A DNA stretch of 64,000 nt from positions 861,713 to 925,712 of the forward strand of contig CAVXKT010000003.1 in assembly GCA_963762525.1 (NCBI GenBank), written 5' to 3'. Below are positions 39,463 through 49,485 of this stretch, in pieces; the first letter of the stretch is position 1; every line of letters starts with the position of its first letter. The DNA comes from DATFDN01 sp963762525. GTDB lineage: Bacteria > Pseudomonadota > Alphaproteobacteria > Acetobacterales > Acetobacteraceae. The translations under genes and the position numbers were made by a program. The notes under the pieces are model-generated. The model saw only the letters and a program-made list of their open reading frames with translations, was not told where the DNA came from and did not search any database.

Positions 39463-41961
39463 TTGCCGCTGGTGAACCGCCACGAGGAGACCGCTCTGCT
39501 GGATCGCCTCTGGACGGAGGCGCGGGCGGGAACTGGTCAGATCTTGCTGTTGCGGGGCGAGGCCGGGATGGGGAAATCCCGCCTCATCGCCGAGTTCGAG
39601 GCGCTGCTCGGCGGCTACGGAGCACGCACGCTCAGCATCGCCTGCTCGCCTCATCACCAGGACACGCCGCTGTTTCCCCTCATTCGCCATTTCGAGACGG
39701 CGGCGGGGTTCAGTCGCGAGGACCCGCCCGAGGCGAAGTTCGGCAAGCTGCAGGCGCTCCTCGCCGAGTTCGGCAGGTTCACCGCGGAGGAGGTCGCGGT
39801 GCTCGCCGACCTCCTGTCGGTTCCGGCGTCCGTCGACGTGGCGCCACCTGCCTCTCCGCAGCGGGTAAAGGACCTCACCTTCGGAGTCATCGGGCGCTAT
39901 ATCGAGCGGCTTGCCGCGAAGGAGCCGCTGTTCGTGGTGCTCGAAGATTTGCATTGGGCCGATCCGAGCACGACGGAACTGGTCGAAACGCTGATCGAGG
40001 CGGTCCGCAGCGCCGCCGCATTGCTCGTCATCTCCACGCGACCGCATCCCGCGCCGCCTTACCGCGAGCATCCGGCGACCGTATTGCGGGTGCTCGGCGG
40101 GCTGGAGCCAGCGCATTCGCTGCTGCTGATCCGCCACGTCGCCGAGGGGCACGAACTCGCCGATGAGCTGGTCTCCCGCTTCGTCGAGAGAGCCGCCGGC
40201 ATTCCGCTCTTTCTCGAGGAGCTGACCCGCAGCATTCTAGATCGCCGCGCGCGGGCGCCTCGGGATGCGACCGCCGGGGCCCCGTCCGCCGAGGCGGAAA
40301 CGGTCCCGCGAACGCTCAATGCATTGCTCGCGGCCCGGCTTGATCAGCTCGGCCCGGGACGCGAGCTCGTCCAGGCAAGCTCGGTCATCGGGCGGGAGTG
40401 CTCGCATGCGATGCTGCAGGAGGTTTCGGGGCTCTCGGATGCAACCGTTGAAGAGGCCTTGGGAGAACTGATGCGGGCGGGCCTGATGGACCCGGCCGGC
40501 GGGGGAGCGGGCAAAAGCTACGTTTTCCGTCACGGCCTGGTTCAGGAGGTTGCCTACGCATCGATGCTGCGCGACCGCCGCCGCGCCTTTCACCTGCGCC
40601 ATGCCGAGGCGCTTGAGCGTGACCCCGCCGGTCCCGCCGCCAACGCTCCGGAACTGCTGGCCGCTCATTTCGGCCACGCCGGGGTGACGGAGAAATCCAT
40701 CGACTATTACCTCAAGGCGGCCCGACGGGCGACGGGTCGCTTCGCGCTGGCGGAGATCGTCGGCTATCTACAGAAGGCCTTGGAGAAGATCGGTGCTCTC
40801 CCGGCCGGGCCGGCCGCTCAGCGCAAGGAGCTGCTGCTGCGAACCGAGCTTGGGCGCGCGCTCATCGATTATCGCGGCACCGGCGCCGAGGAGGTGCGCC
40901 GAAACATGGAGCGCGCCGAGGAGCTTTGCATCGCTCTCGGCGACACGGAAAAGCTCCTGCAAGTGCACGACGGTCTCTCCAATTATTACCTTGTGCACTT
41001 GGATCTCGATAAGGTTCTCGACTGCGCCGCGCAGGCCTTGGAGCTCGGCAATCGCCTCGGCAACCGTCAGGCGGTGGTCATTGCACGTCGCACCAGCGGT
41101 TATGCGCGTTTGTTGCGGGGCCAGTTCTTCGAGGCACGAAGGGACTTCGAGGAATCGCTCGCCGGATACGAGGGCGGGATGGGGACCACGCGCGATCCGC
41201 GGGTCTCCGTCTGCGCCGGGCTCGGAATCTGCCTGACCGCAATCGGCCTTCCGGACTCGGGAACGGCGATGAACCTTGCCGGCGTGCGTCATGCCGAGGC
41301 GCTCAACCACCCCGCCAGCATCGCGATCGGGCTCCGAAGGGCCTGCGTGCAGGCGATGATGCGGCGCGACGTGTTCGCGGTCCGGACCCATGCCCGCCAG
41401 CTCCTCGACAGCCAGAGCGAATACGAGACCTTTCGAGCCACCCGGGAGGCGCCGTTCTTCGCCGCGTGGGCGGAAGCGCACATCACCGGCGAGCGCGCAT
41501 GGCGCGACGAGCTGCTGCAGGCGCTGGATCATTTCGGGGATAAGCATCACTTCTTGCTGCTCAGCTTCTTCATGGCCTCGAGCGCCGAGCTGATGATCGG
41601 CCACGGCGATGGCGAGCGCGCCGCCCTGCTGCTGCGACGTGCCGAAGGCCTCGTTCGGACCAGCAGCGAGCACTGGTGCGAGGCGGAAGTCATCCGCTTG
41701 CAAGCGCAGCTCACCGATGAGCCGACGGAAGCGGCGCGCCTGCTCGCGGCAAGTCTGGCGATCTCGCGCGAACAGAGCGCCTTGTGGTGGGAGTTGCGCG
41801 CGGCGACCGATCTCGCGACACGGCTCGCCGCCCGCAGTCGCCATACCGAGGCCGATCGCGTGCTGTCGCCGGTCCTCGCTCGGATGACCGAGGGCGCATC
41901 GATGCCGGATGTCGCCTCGGCCCATGCGCTGCTCGGGCAGCTGCGCGCCGGGAGCCATTAG
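39463..41961 (+). CDS. AAA/STAND ATPase and TPR part of the cyclase protein
   Basis: Continuation of the cyclase gene after the frameshift; protein-like sequence starts upstream at about 39412, so the ATG at 39463 is probably not a genuine start. Walker A GEAGMGKSRLIAEF, Walker B LFVVLEDLHWADPS, SFVERAAGIPLFLEELTR and RLDQLGPGRELVQASSVIG identify an AAA_16/STAND ATPase, followed by about 400 residues of TPR-like helices (FGHAGVTEKSIDYYLKAARR onward) ending LLGQLRAGSH. In this family the ATPase-TPR part senses a signal and controls the cyclase. If the frameshift is real it would be an orphan regulator without start signals. Confidence 0.8.
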   Translation: MPLVNRHEETALLDRLWTEARAGTGQILLLRGEAGMGKSRLIAEFEALLGGYGARTLSIACSPHHQDTPLFPLIRHFETAAGFSREDPPEAKFGKLQALLAEFGRFTAEEVAVLADLLSVPASVDVAPPASPQRVKDLTFGVIGRYIERLAAKEPLFVVLEDLHWADPSTTELVETLIEAVRSAAALLVISTRPHPAPPYREHPATVLRVLGGLEPAHSLLLIRHVAEGHELADELVSRFVERAAGIPLFLEELTRSILDRRARAPRDATAGAPSAEAETVPRTLNALLAARLDQLGPGRELVQASSVIGRECSHAMLQEVSGLSDATVEEALGELMRAGLMDPAGGGAGKSYVFRHGLVQEVAYASMLRDRRRAFHLRHAEALERDPAGPAANAPELLAAHFGHAGVTEKSIDYYLKAARRATGRFALAEIVGYLQKALEKIGALPAGPAAQRKELLLRTELGRALIDYRGTGAEEVRRNMERAEELCIALGDTEKLLQVHDGLSNYYLVHLDLDKVLDCAAQALELGNRLGNRQAVVIARRTSGYARLLRGQFFEARRDFEESLAGYEGGMGTTRDPRVSVCAGLGICLTAIGLPDSGTAMNLAGVRHAEALNHPASIAIGLRRACVQAMMRRDVFAVRTHARQLLDSQSEYETFRATREAPFFAAWAEAHITGERAWRDELLQALDHFGDKHHFLLLSFFMASSAELMIGHGDGERAALLLRRAEGLVRTSSEHWCEAEVIRLQAQLTDEPTEAARLLAASLAISREQSALWWELRAATDLATRLAARSRHTEADRVLSPVLARMTEGASMPDVASAHALLGQLRAGSH

Positions 41962-41986
41962 ACGACGACACTCGGGGAGGAAGAAG

Positions 41987-42794
41987 ATGCTGTGCCGCTA
42001 TGTCGCTCTCGTCAGCGAGGCCCGGGAAGTGCAGTTTCCCGAACTGGTGGAGGTGGCCGCGGCGCTGCAAAAGCAGGTGACGCGCGATTTCGGCCCGGTC
42101 TGGGGGGTGCGGGCGAATGTGAGCGCCTATGCCGACCTGGGGCAGGTGCCCCTCGACTACTGGCCCATCGTCATCAAAAGCAACCTCGCGCGTCCGGAGG
42201 CGGCCGGCTATCACGAGGACGATCTCGGCGAACCGTGCGCGCTGGTGCGGCTGACCGACGACTGGAGCGTGACCGCGAGCCACGAAATGCTCGAGATGCT
42301 CGCCGATCCCTGGGGACGGCATCTGGTGGCGGGACAATCACCGCAGGATCCGAAGCAGCGGGTGAAGTTCCTCGTCGAGGTCTGCGACCCTTGCTCGGAC
42401 GAGAATTACCGGGTGAACGGCGTCGCCGTCTCTGATTTCTACACGCCCAACTACTTCGATCCGGTGGCGACCAGCAGCGTCACCTACAGCTATAAGGGCG
42501 CGATCAAGGAGCCGCGGCAGGTGTTGAAGGGCGGCTATCTCACTTGGCACGATACCGCGTCGCGAACCTGGTGGCGCCGCGACTGGTTCGATGACGCTCC
42601 CAAGGACGCGAAGATCGATGATCCCGGACATCGTGAAGGGCAATGTCCGCGCCGCCATCGACGAGCATTTCGGCCCGATCCGGCACAAATCCAAAAAGGA
42701 CCGCAGCGCCGACGCGCGGCCGGATCACGACCACAACTCGCAAGCTTCGCGCGCACGCAGGGCGGAAGCTCTTCGCCGGGCGCTCGCGATTTAG
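41987..42794 (+). CDS. conserved protein with HExxE motif (one frameshift)
   Basis: About 268 residues. ATG 41987 follows GGGGAGG, 25 bases after the cyclase gene. Motif VTASHEMLEMLADPWG puts H99-E100-x-x-E103 in a helix, a possible zinc site, followed by VKFLVEVCDPCSDENY, VNGVAVSDFYTPNYFDPVA and GGYLTWHDTASRTWWRRDWF. One shift near 42615 (the expected IPDIVKGNVRAAIDEHFG continues in the next frame) leads to a basic tail and stop at 42794; 808 = 3x269+1. I have no assigned function; a metallopeptidase-like role is only suggested by the motif. Its stop overlaps the stop of the small gene on -. Confidence 0.62.
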
Positions 42795-42910
42795 CGAACC
42801 GGTGTCGGCAGGCCGCTGCCGCCCCCGAACGGCGGGGCCACCATCACGCCACCCGCCAGGGCGACGAGCAGGGCGCTGACGGCGACGAGAAGTGTTGCGA
42901 GCACATCCAT
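42791..42910 (-). CDS. 39-residue single-span membrane peptide
   Basis: ATG 42910 on the minus strand is preceded by GGAGG at eight bases. The product MDVLATLLVAVSALLVALAG continues GVMVAPPFGGGSGLPTPVR: one hydrophobic span followed by a Gly/Pro-rich tail. Its TAA shares bases with the TAG of the HExxE gene. Good ribosome site, exact stop overlap and amphipathic-free membrane span support a real small gene; function unknown. Confidence 0.5.
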   Translation of the reverse strand: MDVLATLLVAVSALLVALAGGVMVAPPFGGGSGLPTPVR

Positions 42911-43093
42911 GACCCGATCCTCCGCAACCGGCGCCACGATGGCATCGGGCAAGCGGGCGCGCTCTGAAGCGCTTCACGGCTCTCCCGTTGCCGATGGCCC
43001 ATCCGTTTGCTTCCGCCGCCGCCGAGGCGCTATGTTGCGGGTGAAAGGAGCTGGTCCACGGCCGCCGATGCGGGGCGGCAACCGGCAGCTGTG

Positions 43094-43796
43094 ATGACCA
43101 GTCCGAAATCCGCTTGCGAGCATCGCTCTGTTTCGTTGCCTTCCGGAGGAGGGAGCGGAGCAACTGCTGCGCGCGTCCACCAGGCTGGAGCCGCCCACGG
43201 GGACGCGGATCTTCGTCCAGGGCGATCCCGCCGATGCCGTGTATGCGATTTCCGGCGGCGAGGGCCATGTGCGGATCGGCGCCGACGACCAGCGGAGCAA
43301 GGCCATGATGTTCGGCGTCTTCCGCGCCGGCGACGTCTTCGGAGAAGTCGGGATCCTCGAGCGCAAGCCGCGCACCGCCGATGCCGTGACCGACGGTCGC
43401 GTGCGGCTGTTCCGGATCGGCGGCAGTGCTTTCATCGACGCGCTCGGCCGATACCCCGAGTTTGCCCTGGGGCTATGCCGGGTGCTGTCGGAGCGGCTGC
43501 GCTGGACAACCACGTTGTTGCAGGATGCGGCGTTTGAGACTTTGGAGGTTCGCCTCGCCCGTCAGCTTCTCTATCTGGCCCGGCTCGACAGTCACCGCAC
43601 CGAGGCCGGTCTGCGGCTCGGCGGCAGGTTCCGCCAGAGCGATCTTGCCGACCTCCTGGGCACCACCACCCGCAGCATCATCACCATCCTGAACGGATGG
43701 CGCGCGGCCGGGCTGGTGGCGTTCGACAGCGCGGCGGCGCAGCTCACCATCATCCGACCGGACGGGCTGCGTGCCCGCATCGAGGCCGGGTCGTAG
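43094..43796 (+). CDS. CRP/FNR-family transcriptional regulator (one frameshift)
   Basis: About 233 residues. After MTSPKSACE one shift near 43122 leads to IALFRCLPEEGAEQLLR, ASTRLEPPTGTRIFVQGDPA, then the cNMP-type sensor (AVYAISGGEGHVRIG, GVFRAGDVFGEVGILERKPR with a GE..R cassette suggesting cyclic-nucleotide binding) and a Crp HTH (GRFRQSDLADLLGTTTRSII, TILNGWRAAGL). 703 = 3x234+1. No cysteine set for an FNR iron-sulfur cluster is evident. With the cyclase 1.1 kb upstream and the membrane cNMP protein at 35.7 kb it may complete a local cAMP circuit. Confidence 0.8.
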
Positions 43797-43800
43797 CCGC

Positions 43801-44688
43801 TCAACCGGCGGCGAGAATCTCCCCACCTCGTCGATGAACTTCGCCGGCCGGTCGTGGTGCACCCAATGTCCGGCGCCTTCGACCGACAGCACGCGCGCAT
43901 TGCGGAAATAGGCCAGCCGTCCGTCCTGTTCCGGGTTCGTCGCCCAGCTCTCCCGGCCATAGACCAGCAGGGTCGGGCATTCGATGCTTGCCCACAGCGC
44001 GGCGATCTCCTCGCGCGTCAGATCGACCGGTGGCGAGACGCGCACATAGGGATCGAACTTCCAGCACCAGGTGCCGTCTTCGTTGCGGTTGACGGCGTGC
44101 TCGGTCAGATGCCGCGCCGCCGCCTCGGTCAGGTGCTTGTTGGCCGCCCGCATCCGCCCCAGCGCCTCCTCGATCGACTGATAGCGCCACGGCACCTCGC
44201 GTCGCTTGCGCGCGCGGCCTGCTCGATCCAATCGCGCATCCGCGCATCCGACCGGCTTGCCGGCGCGCCGGCGCGCTGCCCGGTCCCGGGCCCATCCCCT
44301 CGATCGCCACCAGCCGGCGCGACATTCGCCGGATAGATGCCCGGCGTAGCGCAGCGCGATGTTGCCGCCCAGCGAGTGCGCGACGATCGAGACCGGCGGC
44401 GCGAATCTCGGCATGGATCAGCTGCGCCAGGTCATAGACGTAGCTTGCCATCGGCGTAGTGCCCGGACGAGGACCAGGCGCTGTCGCCATGCCCGCGCAG
44501 ATCGGGCGCGATGACGCGGAAGCGGTCGCGCAAGGCGGTCGCGACCGCGTCCCAGCTGCGGCAATGATCGCGCCCGCCATGCAGCAGGATCAGCGGCGGG
44601 GCCGACGCGTTGCCCCAATCGGCGTAATGCAGGCGCAGCCGTTCCGAGACGAAGATGCGGGAGACCGGACCTGCAGGTCCGGTCCCAT
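43801..44688 (-). CDS. alpha/beta hydrolase (frameshifted)
   Basis: About 290 residues over several shifts: RIFVSERLRLHYADWGNASA, LILLHGGRDHCRSWD oxyanion region, VIAPDLRGHGDS, nucleophile elbow IVAHSLGGNIALRYAG, ECPTLLVYGRESW (acid region) and VEGAGHWVHHDRPAKFIDEV with the catalytic His. Ends at 43801 as EILAAG in the last frame. The likely ATG 44688 sits beside a perfect 22-base palindrome and four bases after the amidase stop, so both are in one operon. Esterase or dienelactone/epoxide hydrolase-like; substrate unknown. Stops four bases from the convergent CRP gene. Confidence 0.72.
44663..44684. repeat. perfect 22-bp palindrome at the hydrolase start
   Basis: GACCGGACCTG is followed directly by its exact reverse complement, giving a no-spacer palindrome immediately inside the start of the hydrolase gene and 8 bases from the amidase stop. 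In RNA it would form a GC-rich hairpin over the initiation region. Confidence 0.7.
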
Positions 44689-44692
44689 GCTC

Positions 44693-46095
44693 TCAACCGA
44701 TCGGCGGCCGGCGGGCTGCAAGCCCGATCGCCCGCTCAAAGGCGGCGGCGACGCGCAGCACCGTCGCGTCGCTCGAAGGACCGGCCGACGAACTGCACCG
44801 ACAGCGGCAGGCCGTCGCGCGACAGGCCGGCCAGCATCGCCAGCGCCGGATGGCCGGTGACGTTGAACGGCGAGCGCGCCTGGCGCGGGATAGGTGCGCA
44901 GCGTCTCGGCCTCGTCGTCGATCCGGCTCGGCGGGTCCATGGAGCTGGCGCAGAGCAGCACGTCGCAATCGGCGCAGCGCGGCATCCACCGCGGCGATCA
45001 TCTGCGCGCGCCGCCGCTGCGCGCCCACATAGGCCGAAGCCGGGATGAAGGCGCCGGGCAGCAGGCGCTGGCGCGTCAGCTGCCCGTAGTCGCCGGGGCG
45101 CTCGCGCAGCCAGGGCGCGTGGACCGAATAGGCCTCGCGAGGTCAGGATCACGCGGTTGACGGCGGCAAACTCGATCAAGCTCGGCAGCGTGCACCGTCC
45201 GGACCTCCGCGCCCTCGCGCGGCGAGCACGCGCGCCACCTCCTCCAGCGCCGCCGCCACCTCGCGGGTCGGCCGGCATGTCGTCCTCGTGGAAGTGGCGG
45301 ACGAAGCCGATGCGCAGGCCGCGCACGCCGCATGTCAGATCGCGCCCGAAATCGCCGGCGCCGGTGGCGGCGCTGCCCGGATCGGCGGGATCGTGCCCGG
45401 CGATCACGTCGAGCATCAGCGCCGCATCGGCGGCGGTCCGCGCCAGCGGCCCGACATGATCGAGCGTGAATGCCAGCGGGAAGACGCCGCGTCGCGAGAC
45501 CAGGCCGTAGGTCGGCTTCAGCCCGACGATGCCGCAGCAGCTCGCCGGATTGCGCACCGAGCCGCCGGTATCGGTGCCGAGCGCCAGCGGGAACAGTCCG
45601 GCCGCGACGCCGGCGCCGGAACCCGAGGAGGAGCCGCCGGGATGATGCGCCGGATTCCACGGATTGCGCGCCGGCGGAAACGGCAGGTCGAAGCTCGGGC
45701 CGCCGATGGCGAACTCGTGCGTCGCGAGCTTGCCGAGCACGATCGCCCCCGCCCCGCGCAGCCGCGCCACCACGGCGGCATCGGCGCGGGCGACGTTGTT
45801 GAGCAGGATCTTCGAGTGGCACGTCGTCGGCAGTCCGGCGACATCGATGATGTCCTTGATGCCCACGGGCACGCCATGCAGCGGACCGCGCAGGTGCCCG
45901 CGCGCGGCCTCGTGCTCGGCGGCGCGCGCCGCCTCCAGCGCCGCTTCGGCGTCCAGGCGGATAAAGGCGTGCAGGATCGGATCGAGCCGCTCGATGCGAT
46001 CGAGCAGGGCGCGGGTCAGCGCGACGGGCGACAGGTCGCGCCGGGCGATCGCGCCGGCGGCCTCGGTCGCGGTGAGGCGGTGCGCGTCCGCTCAT
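44693..46095 (-). CDS. amidase signature family enzyme (frameshifted)
   Basis: About 467 residues. The Ser-Ser-Lys catalytic set is visible: Lys in VGIKDIIDVAG, cis-Ser and nucleophile Ser in HHPGGSSSGSGAGVAAG and LGTDTGGSVRNPAS. Also RLTATEAAGAIARRDLSPVA near the N-terminus, VLGKLATHEFAIGGPSFDLP, GLVSRRGVFPLAFTLDHVGP and a C-terminal FNVTGHPALAMLAGLSRDGL. Shifts near 46075, several between 45300 and 44900, and near 44770. Start ATG 46095 overlaps the stop of the small gene (ATGA). Cytoplasmic amide hydrolysis; relatives include AtzE-type and aryl/acyl amidases. Confidence 0.83.
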
Positions 46096-46274
46096 CGCGC
46101 TTGCATCCGCATCGGCGGCCACGGCTCGGCGGCCGGGTCGGTCGGGGGCGCGGATCGCCGCCGGACATGCGGCTGCGCCTGCTCGGCGGCGGCGGCAACG
46201 TCATCGGGGAACTCCGCCAGCGCCTTGTCGAGCCCGGCGGCCTTGGCGAGGGCGGCGGTGAGGTCCTTGTTCAT
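46092..46274 (-). CDS. small protein coupled to the amidase, AtzG-like position
   Basis: 60 residues: MNKDLTAALAKAAGLDKALAE, FPDDVAAAAEQAQPHVRRRS, then PPTDPAAEPWPPMRM. An N-terminal helix and proline-rich C-terminus, with four-base overlaps to both neighbours. The position and the FPxDV..A pattern recall the small DUF4089/AtzG-type partners found before AtzE-like amidases, where they form a complex with the enzyme; that relation is inferred from position, not from a clear match. Confidence 0.55.
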   Translation of the reverse strand: MNKDLTAALAKAAGLDKALAEFPDDVAAAAEQAQPHVRRRSAPPTDPAAEPWPPMRMQAR

Positions 46275-47505
46275 CGTTTAGCCCTCCGGTCGGAATGTCC
46301 TTGAACGCCACGTCCTTGTCGGCCCGCATGTCGGCGGGCAAGCCCAGCACGCGCTCGGCGATGATGTTGCGCAGGATCTCGTCGGTGCCGCCGGCGATGC
46401 GCAGCGCCGGGCGAATAGAGCAGCGCCTCCTCGAACAGACCGTCCACCGGGTTCTCGGTCTCCGCCCCGCCATGCCGAGCAGATCGAGGCCGTAGGCGGT
46501 GATCTCCTGCAGCTTGTTCGCCGCCGTCACCTTGGTGATCGACGATTCCGGCCCCGGCGTCTCGCCGCGCGACAGCGCGGTCATGGTGCGATAGCGGGTG
46601 AAGCGCAGCCCTTGCGTGCGGCGTGTACCACTCCGCGATCTTCTCCTTCACCGCCGCGTTGTCGAGCGCCGGACCGTCCTCGAGCTCCAGGTCGCGCGCG
46701 AGCTCGAAGATTTCGGCCACATCGGGGCCGGGAGCTTCGCGCATTCCGTAGCGTTCGCGCATGAGCGTGGTCAGCGCCACGCGCCAGCCCTCGCCGACCC
46801 CGCCGACGCGGTTGGCGTCCGGGATCCGCACATCGCTGAAGAACACCTCGTTGAAATGCGACGAGCCCGAAATCTGCCGGATCGGGCGGATCTCCAGCCC
46901 CTTGCTGTCCATCGGCATGATGAAAGTAGGTGAGGCCCTTGTGCTTCGGCACGTCGAAGTCGGTGCGCGCGACCAGCACGCCGAAGCGGCAGTAATGCGC
47001 GCCCGAGGTCCAGATCTTCTGGCCGTTGATGACCCACTCGTCGCCGTCGCGCACCGCGCGCGTGCGCAGAGCGGCGAGGTCCGATCCGCCGGCCGGCTCG
47101 GAGAACAGCTGGCACCACACCTCCTCTCCGCGCAGCGCGGGCCCGGGATAGCGCTCGCGCTGCTGCGGCGTGCCATGGGTGCAGATGGTCGGGATCGCCA
47201 TGTTGAGGCCGATGCCGAAGAGTGCCGGTCAGCACGTCGTATTTCGATTCCTCCTGGTTGTAGATCACCTCCTGGATCGGCGTGCCGCCGCGCCCGCCCC
47301 ATTCGCGCGGCCAGGCGATTCCGGCGAAGCCCGCCTCGTGCTTGCGGCGCTGGAAATCCTTCGCCGCTTCCAGCGCCCCCGGCTTGTCCTGGCCGCGCCG
47401 GTATCCCTCCACCTGGCCCGGCGTACGGCGCGTCGCGTTGGCGTCGAGAAAGGCGCGCGCCTCGGCGCGGAACGCGGCCTCCTCCGGCGTGTCGTCGAAA
47501 TCCAT
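46271..47505 (-). CDS. acyl-CoA dehydrogenase 2 (frameshifted)
   Basis: About 405 residues. N-terminal helical domain DFDDTPEEAAFRAEARAFL, GFAGIAWPREWGGRGGTP, FAD/substrate loops CQLFSEPAGGSDLAALRTRA and VINGQKIWTSGAHYC, FNEVFFSDVRIPDANRVG, KVTAANKLQEITAYGLDLLG and the C-terminal GGTDEILRNIIAERVLGLP. Shifts near 47220, 46920, 46610, 46470 and 46410 and at the 3' end. A FAD enzyme that introduces a double bond into an acyl-CoA. Nine bases downstream of acyl-CoA dehydrogenase 1, so the two probably act as a pair, as in heteromeric or side-chain-degrading ACADs. Confidence 0.82.
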
Positions 47506-47514
47506 GCTCGGCTC

Positions 47515-48646
47515 CTACTCGCTCGCCATCTCGGCCATGTTGCGCGGCTTCAGCGCGTCCACCAAGCGGTGCTTCCACTCCCGCGCGGCGCCGAGCGCCA
47601 GCGCCAGCAGCCGCGCGCGGCGGTAATAGAGCTGGCAGTCGAACTGCCAGGTGAAGCCCATGCCGCCATGCGTCTGGATGTTCTCCTTGGTCGCGATCCA
47701 GCCGGCGTCGCAGGCGGCGATGCGCGCGACCGAGGCGGCAATCGGCAGCTCGGCGGCATCGGTGTGCAGCGCCCAGGCGCCGTAATAGGCGTTGGAGCGC
47801 GCCAGCTCGACGGCGATATAGACCTCCGCCAGCTTGTGCTTGATCGCCTGGAAGGAGCCGATCGGTCGGCCGAACGCATAGCGCTGCAAAGCGTAGTCGC
47901 GCGCCATCATCAGCGCCGCCTCGGCATTGCCCAGCTGCTCGAAGGCCATCATCACCGCGGCGCGGTCGAGCAATCGGCGCACCTGCTCGGCGCTGTCGGC
48001 GCCGGGCGAGCGGCTCGGCGGGCGCGTCCGCGAAGTGCAGGCGCGCATGCGAGCGGCTCGGGTCGAAGGTGGGCGCCGGCTCGCGCGTGACGCCGGGGCC
48101 GGTGAGGTCAACCAGATAAAGCCACGCATCGCGTCCGCCGTTCACGGAGACCACCGCGAGATCGGCCACGCTCGCCGTCCGGCACCGCGCGCTTGCGCCG
48201 GCTCAGGCGTGCCGTCGCGCACCGTCGCTCGTCAGGCGCAACGGATCGGCAATGCCGGGCCGCTCGGCATGGGCGAACGTGTCCGATCGCCTCACCGGAG
48301 GCAAGACGCGGCAGCCAACGTCCGCTTCTGCGCCTCGCTGCCGTAGGCGAGGATCGCCTCGGCGGCGAGATAGACCGAGGACGAGAACGGGACGGGCGCC
48401 ACGGCGCGGCCCAGTTCCTCGGCCAGCACGCAGACCGCGAGATGGCCGAGCCCCGAGCCGCCGTACTCCTCGGGGATCGCCGCCCCCATCCAGCCCATGC
48501 CGGCCATCTCGCGCCACAGCTCGCGGTCGATACGGCGCGTCGCCTTCCAGGATGCGTCGGGCGGCGGCGGGCGGGCAGCGTTCGGTGAGGAAGCGGCGGG
48601 CTTCGTCGCGAAGTTGCTTGAGCTCGTCGGGGAAATCGAAGTTCAT
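47515..48646 (-). CDS. acyl-CoA dehydrogenase 1 (frameshifted)
   Basis: About 376 residues. MNFDFPDELKQLRDEARRFL at ATG 48646, MGWMGAAIPEEYGGSGLGHL, VCVLAEELGRAVAPVPFSSS, LLDRAAVMMAFEQLGNAEAA, MARDYALQRYAFGRPIGSFQ, KHKLAEVYIAVELARSNAYY and IQTHGGMGFTWQFDCQLYYR near the end. Several shifts between 48550 and 48000. The start overlaps the stop of the alpha/beta hydrolase (ATGA). Smaller, more divergent ACAD class that often pairs with a second ACAD subunit, as seen next door. Confidence 0.82.
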
Positions 48647-49422
48647 GCCACAGCTCTCCAGGAACGCCTCGACGGCCGTATTGAACGCCTCCGGCCGGTC
48701 CAGATTGGCGGCGTGCCCGGCGCCCTCGATCACCACCTTTCGCGCCCCGGGAATTTTGCGCGCCATGTAGTCGGTCGCGGCGAGGAAGTTGGTGTCCTCG
48801 CTGCCCACCAGAACCAGCGTCGGGACCGCGATCGTCTCCAGCGACCGGATCAGGTGGTCGCCGCTCGGAGATCAGCATCCCGCGCGCGGCGCGCGCCAAT
48901 CCGGCCGCCCCGCGATGCTCGCGCGCCCGCGTCTTCCGCCCGCGCGCCGAGCGCCGCGAGGCCGCGCGACTCCAATTCGACGGCCGCGCTGGCGCGCGCG
49001 TGCGTTCCACTCCTCCCGCGCCTGCGGGTTGCGGAATCCGGGGCCGGTGTCGAACAGCATCAGCGCGCGCGTCATCTCGGGATGGCGGAGGTGAAACTCC
49101 ATCGACATCACGCCGCCCAGCGACAGCCCGCCGATCACCGCGCGCGTCTCGCCGCAGGCGCGCAGGATCGCGGCCATGTCAGCGACGGTGTGCGCGGCCG
49201 AATAGAGCTCGTCGTCTTCCGGGTAATCGCTCTGCCCGTGGCCGCGCATGTCCCAGACGATCAACCGGATAGCGATCCGACAAGCGCCGCGATCTGTGCG
49301 TCCCACATCCGGCAGGTGGCGCTGTAGCCGTGGCTGAGCAGGACCGGCGGACCGTTTCCGTGCGTCTCGTAGTAGATGCCGACGCCGTCGCGCTCGATGC
49401 GTGCCACGTCTCCTCCCGCCAT
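48644..49422 (-). CDS. alpha/beta hydrolase, enol-lactonase-like (frameshifted)
   Basis: About 259 residues. IERDGVGIYYETHGNGPPVL, LLSHGYSATCRMWDAQIAAL, LIVWDMRGHGQSDYPEDDEL, nucleophile elbow VIGGLSLGGVMSMEFHLRHP and C-terminal SEDTNFLAATDYMARKIPGA, VIEGAGHAANLDRPEAFNTA with the catalytic His. Frame breaks near 49265, 49005 and 48860, and just before the stop. ATG 49422 follows GGAGGAGAC. Resembles 3-oxoadipate enol-lactonase and other small hydrolases; it heads the acyl-CoA dehydrogenase operon. Confidence 0.77.
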
Positions 49423-49485
49423 TGTCCCGGTCGTCGTTGCCGCCTCTACGCTGCCCGACAACGCGCGCGCGGGAAAGGGGAGCAG

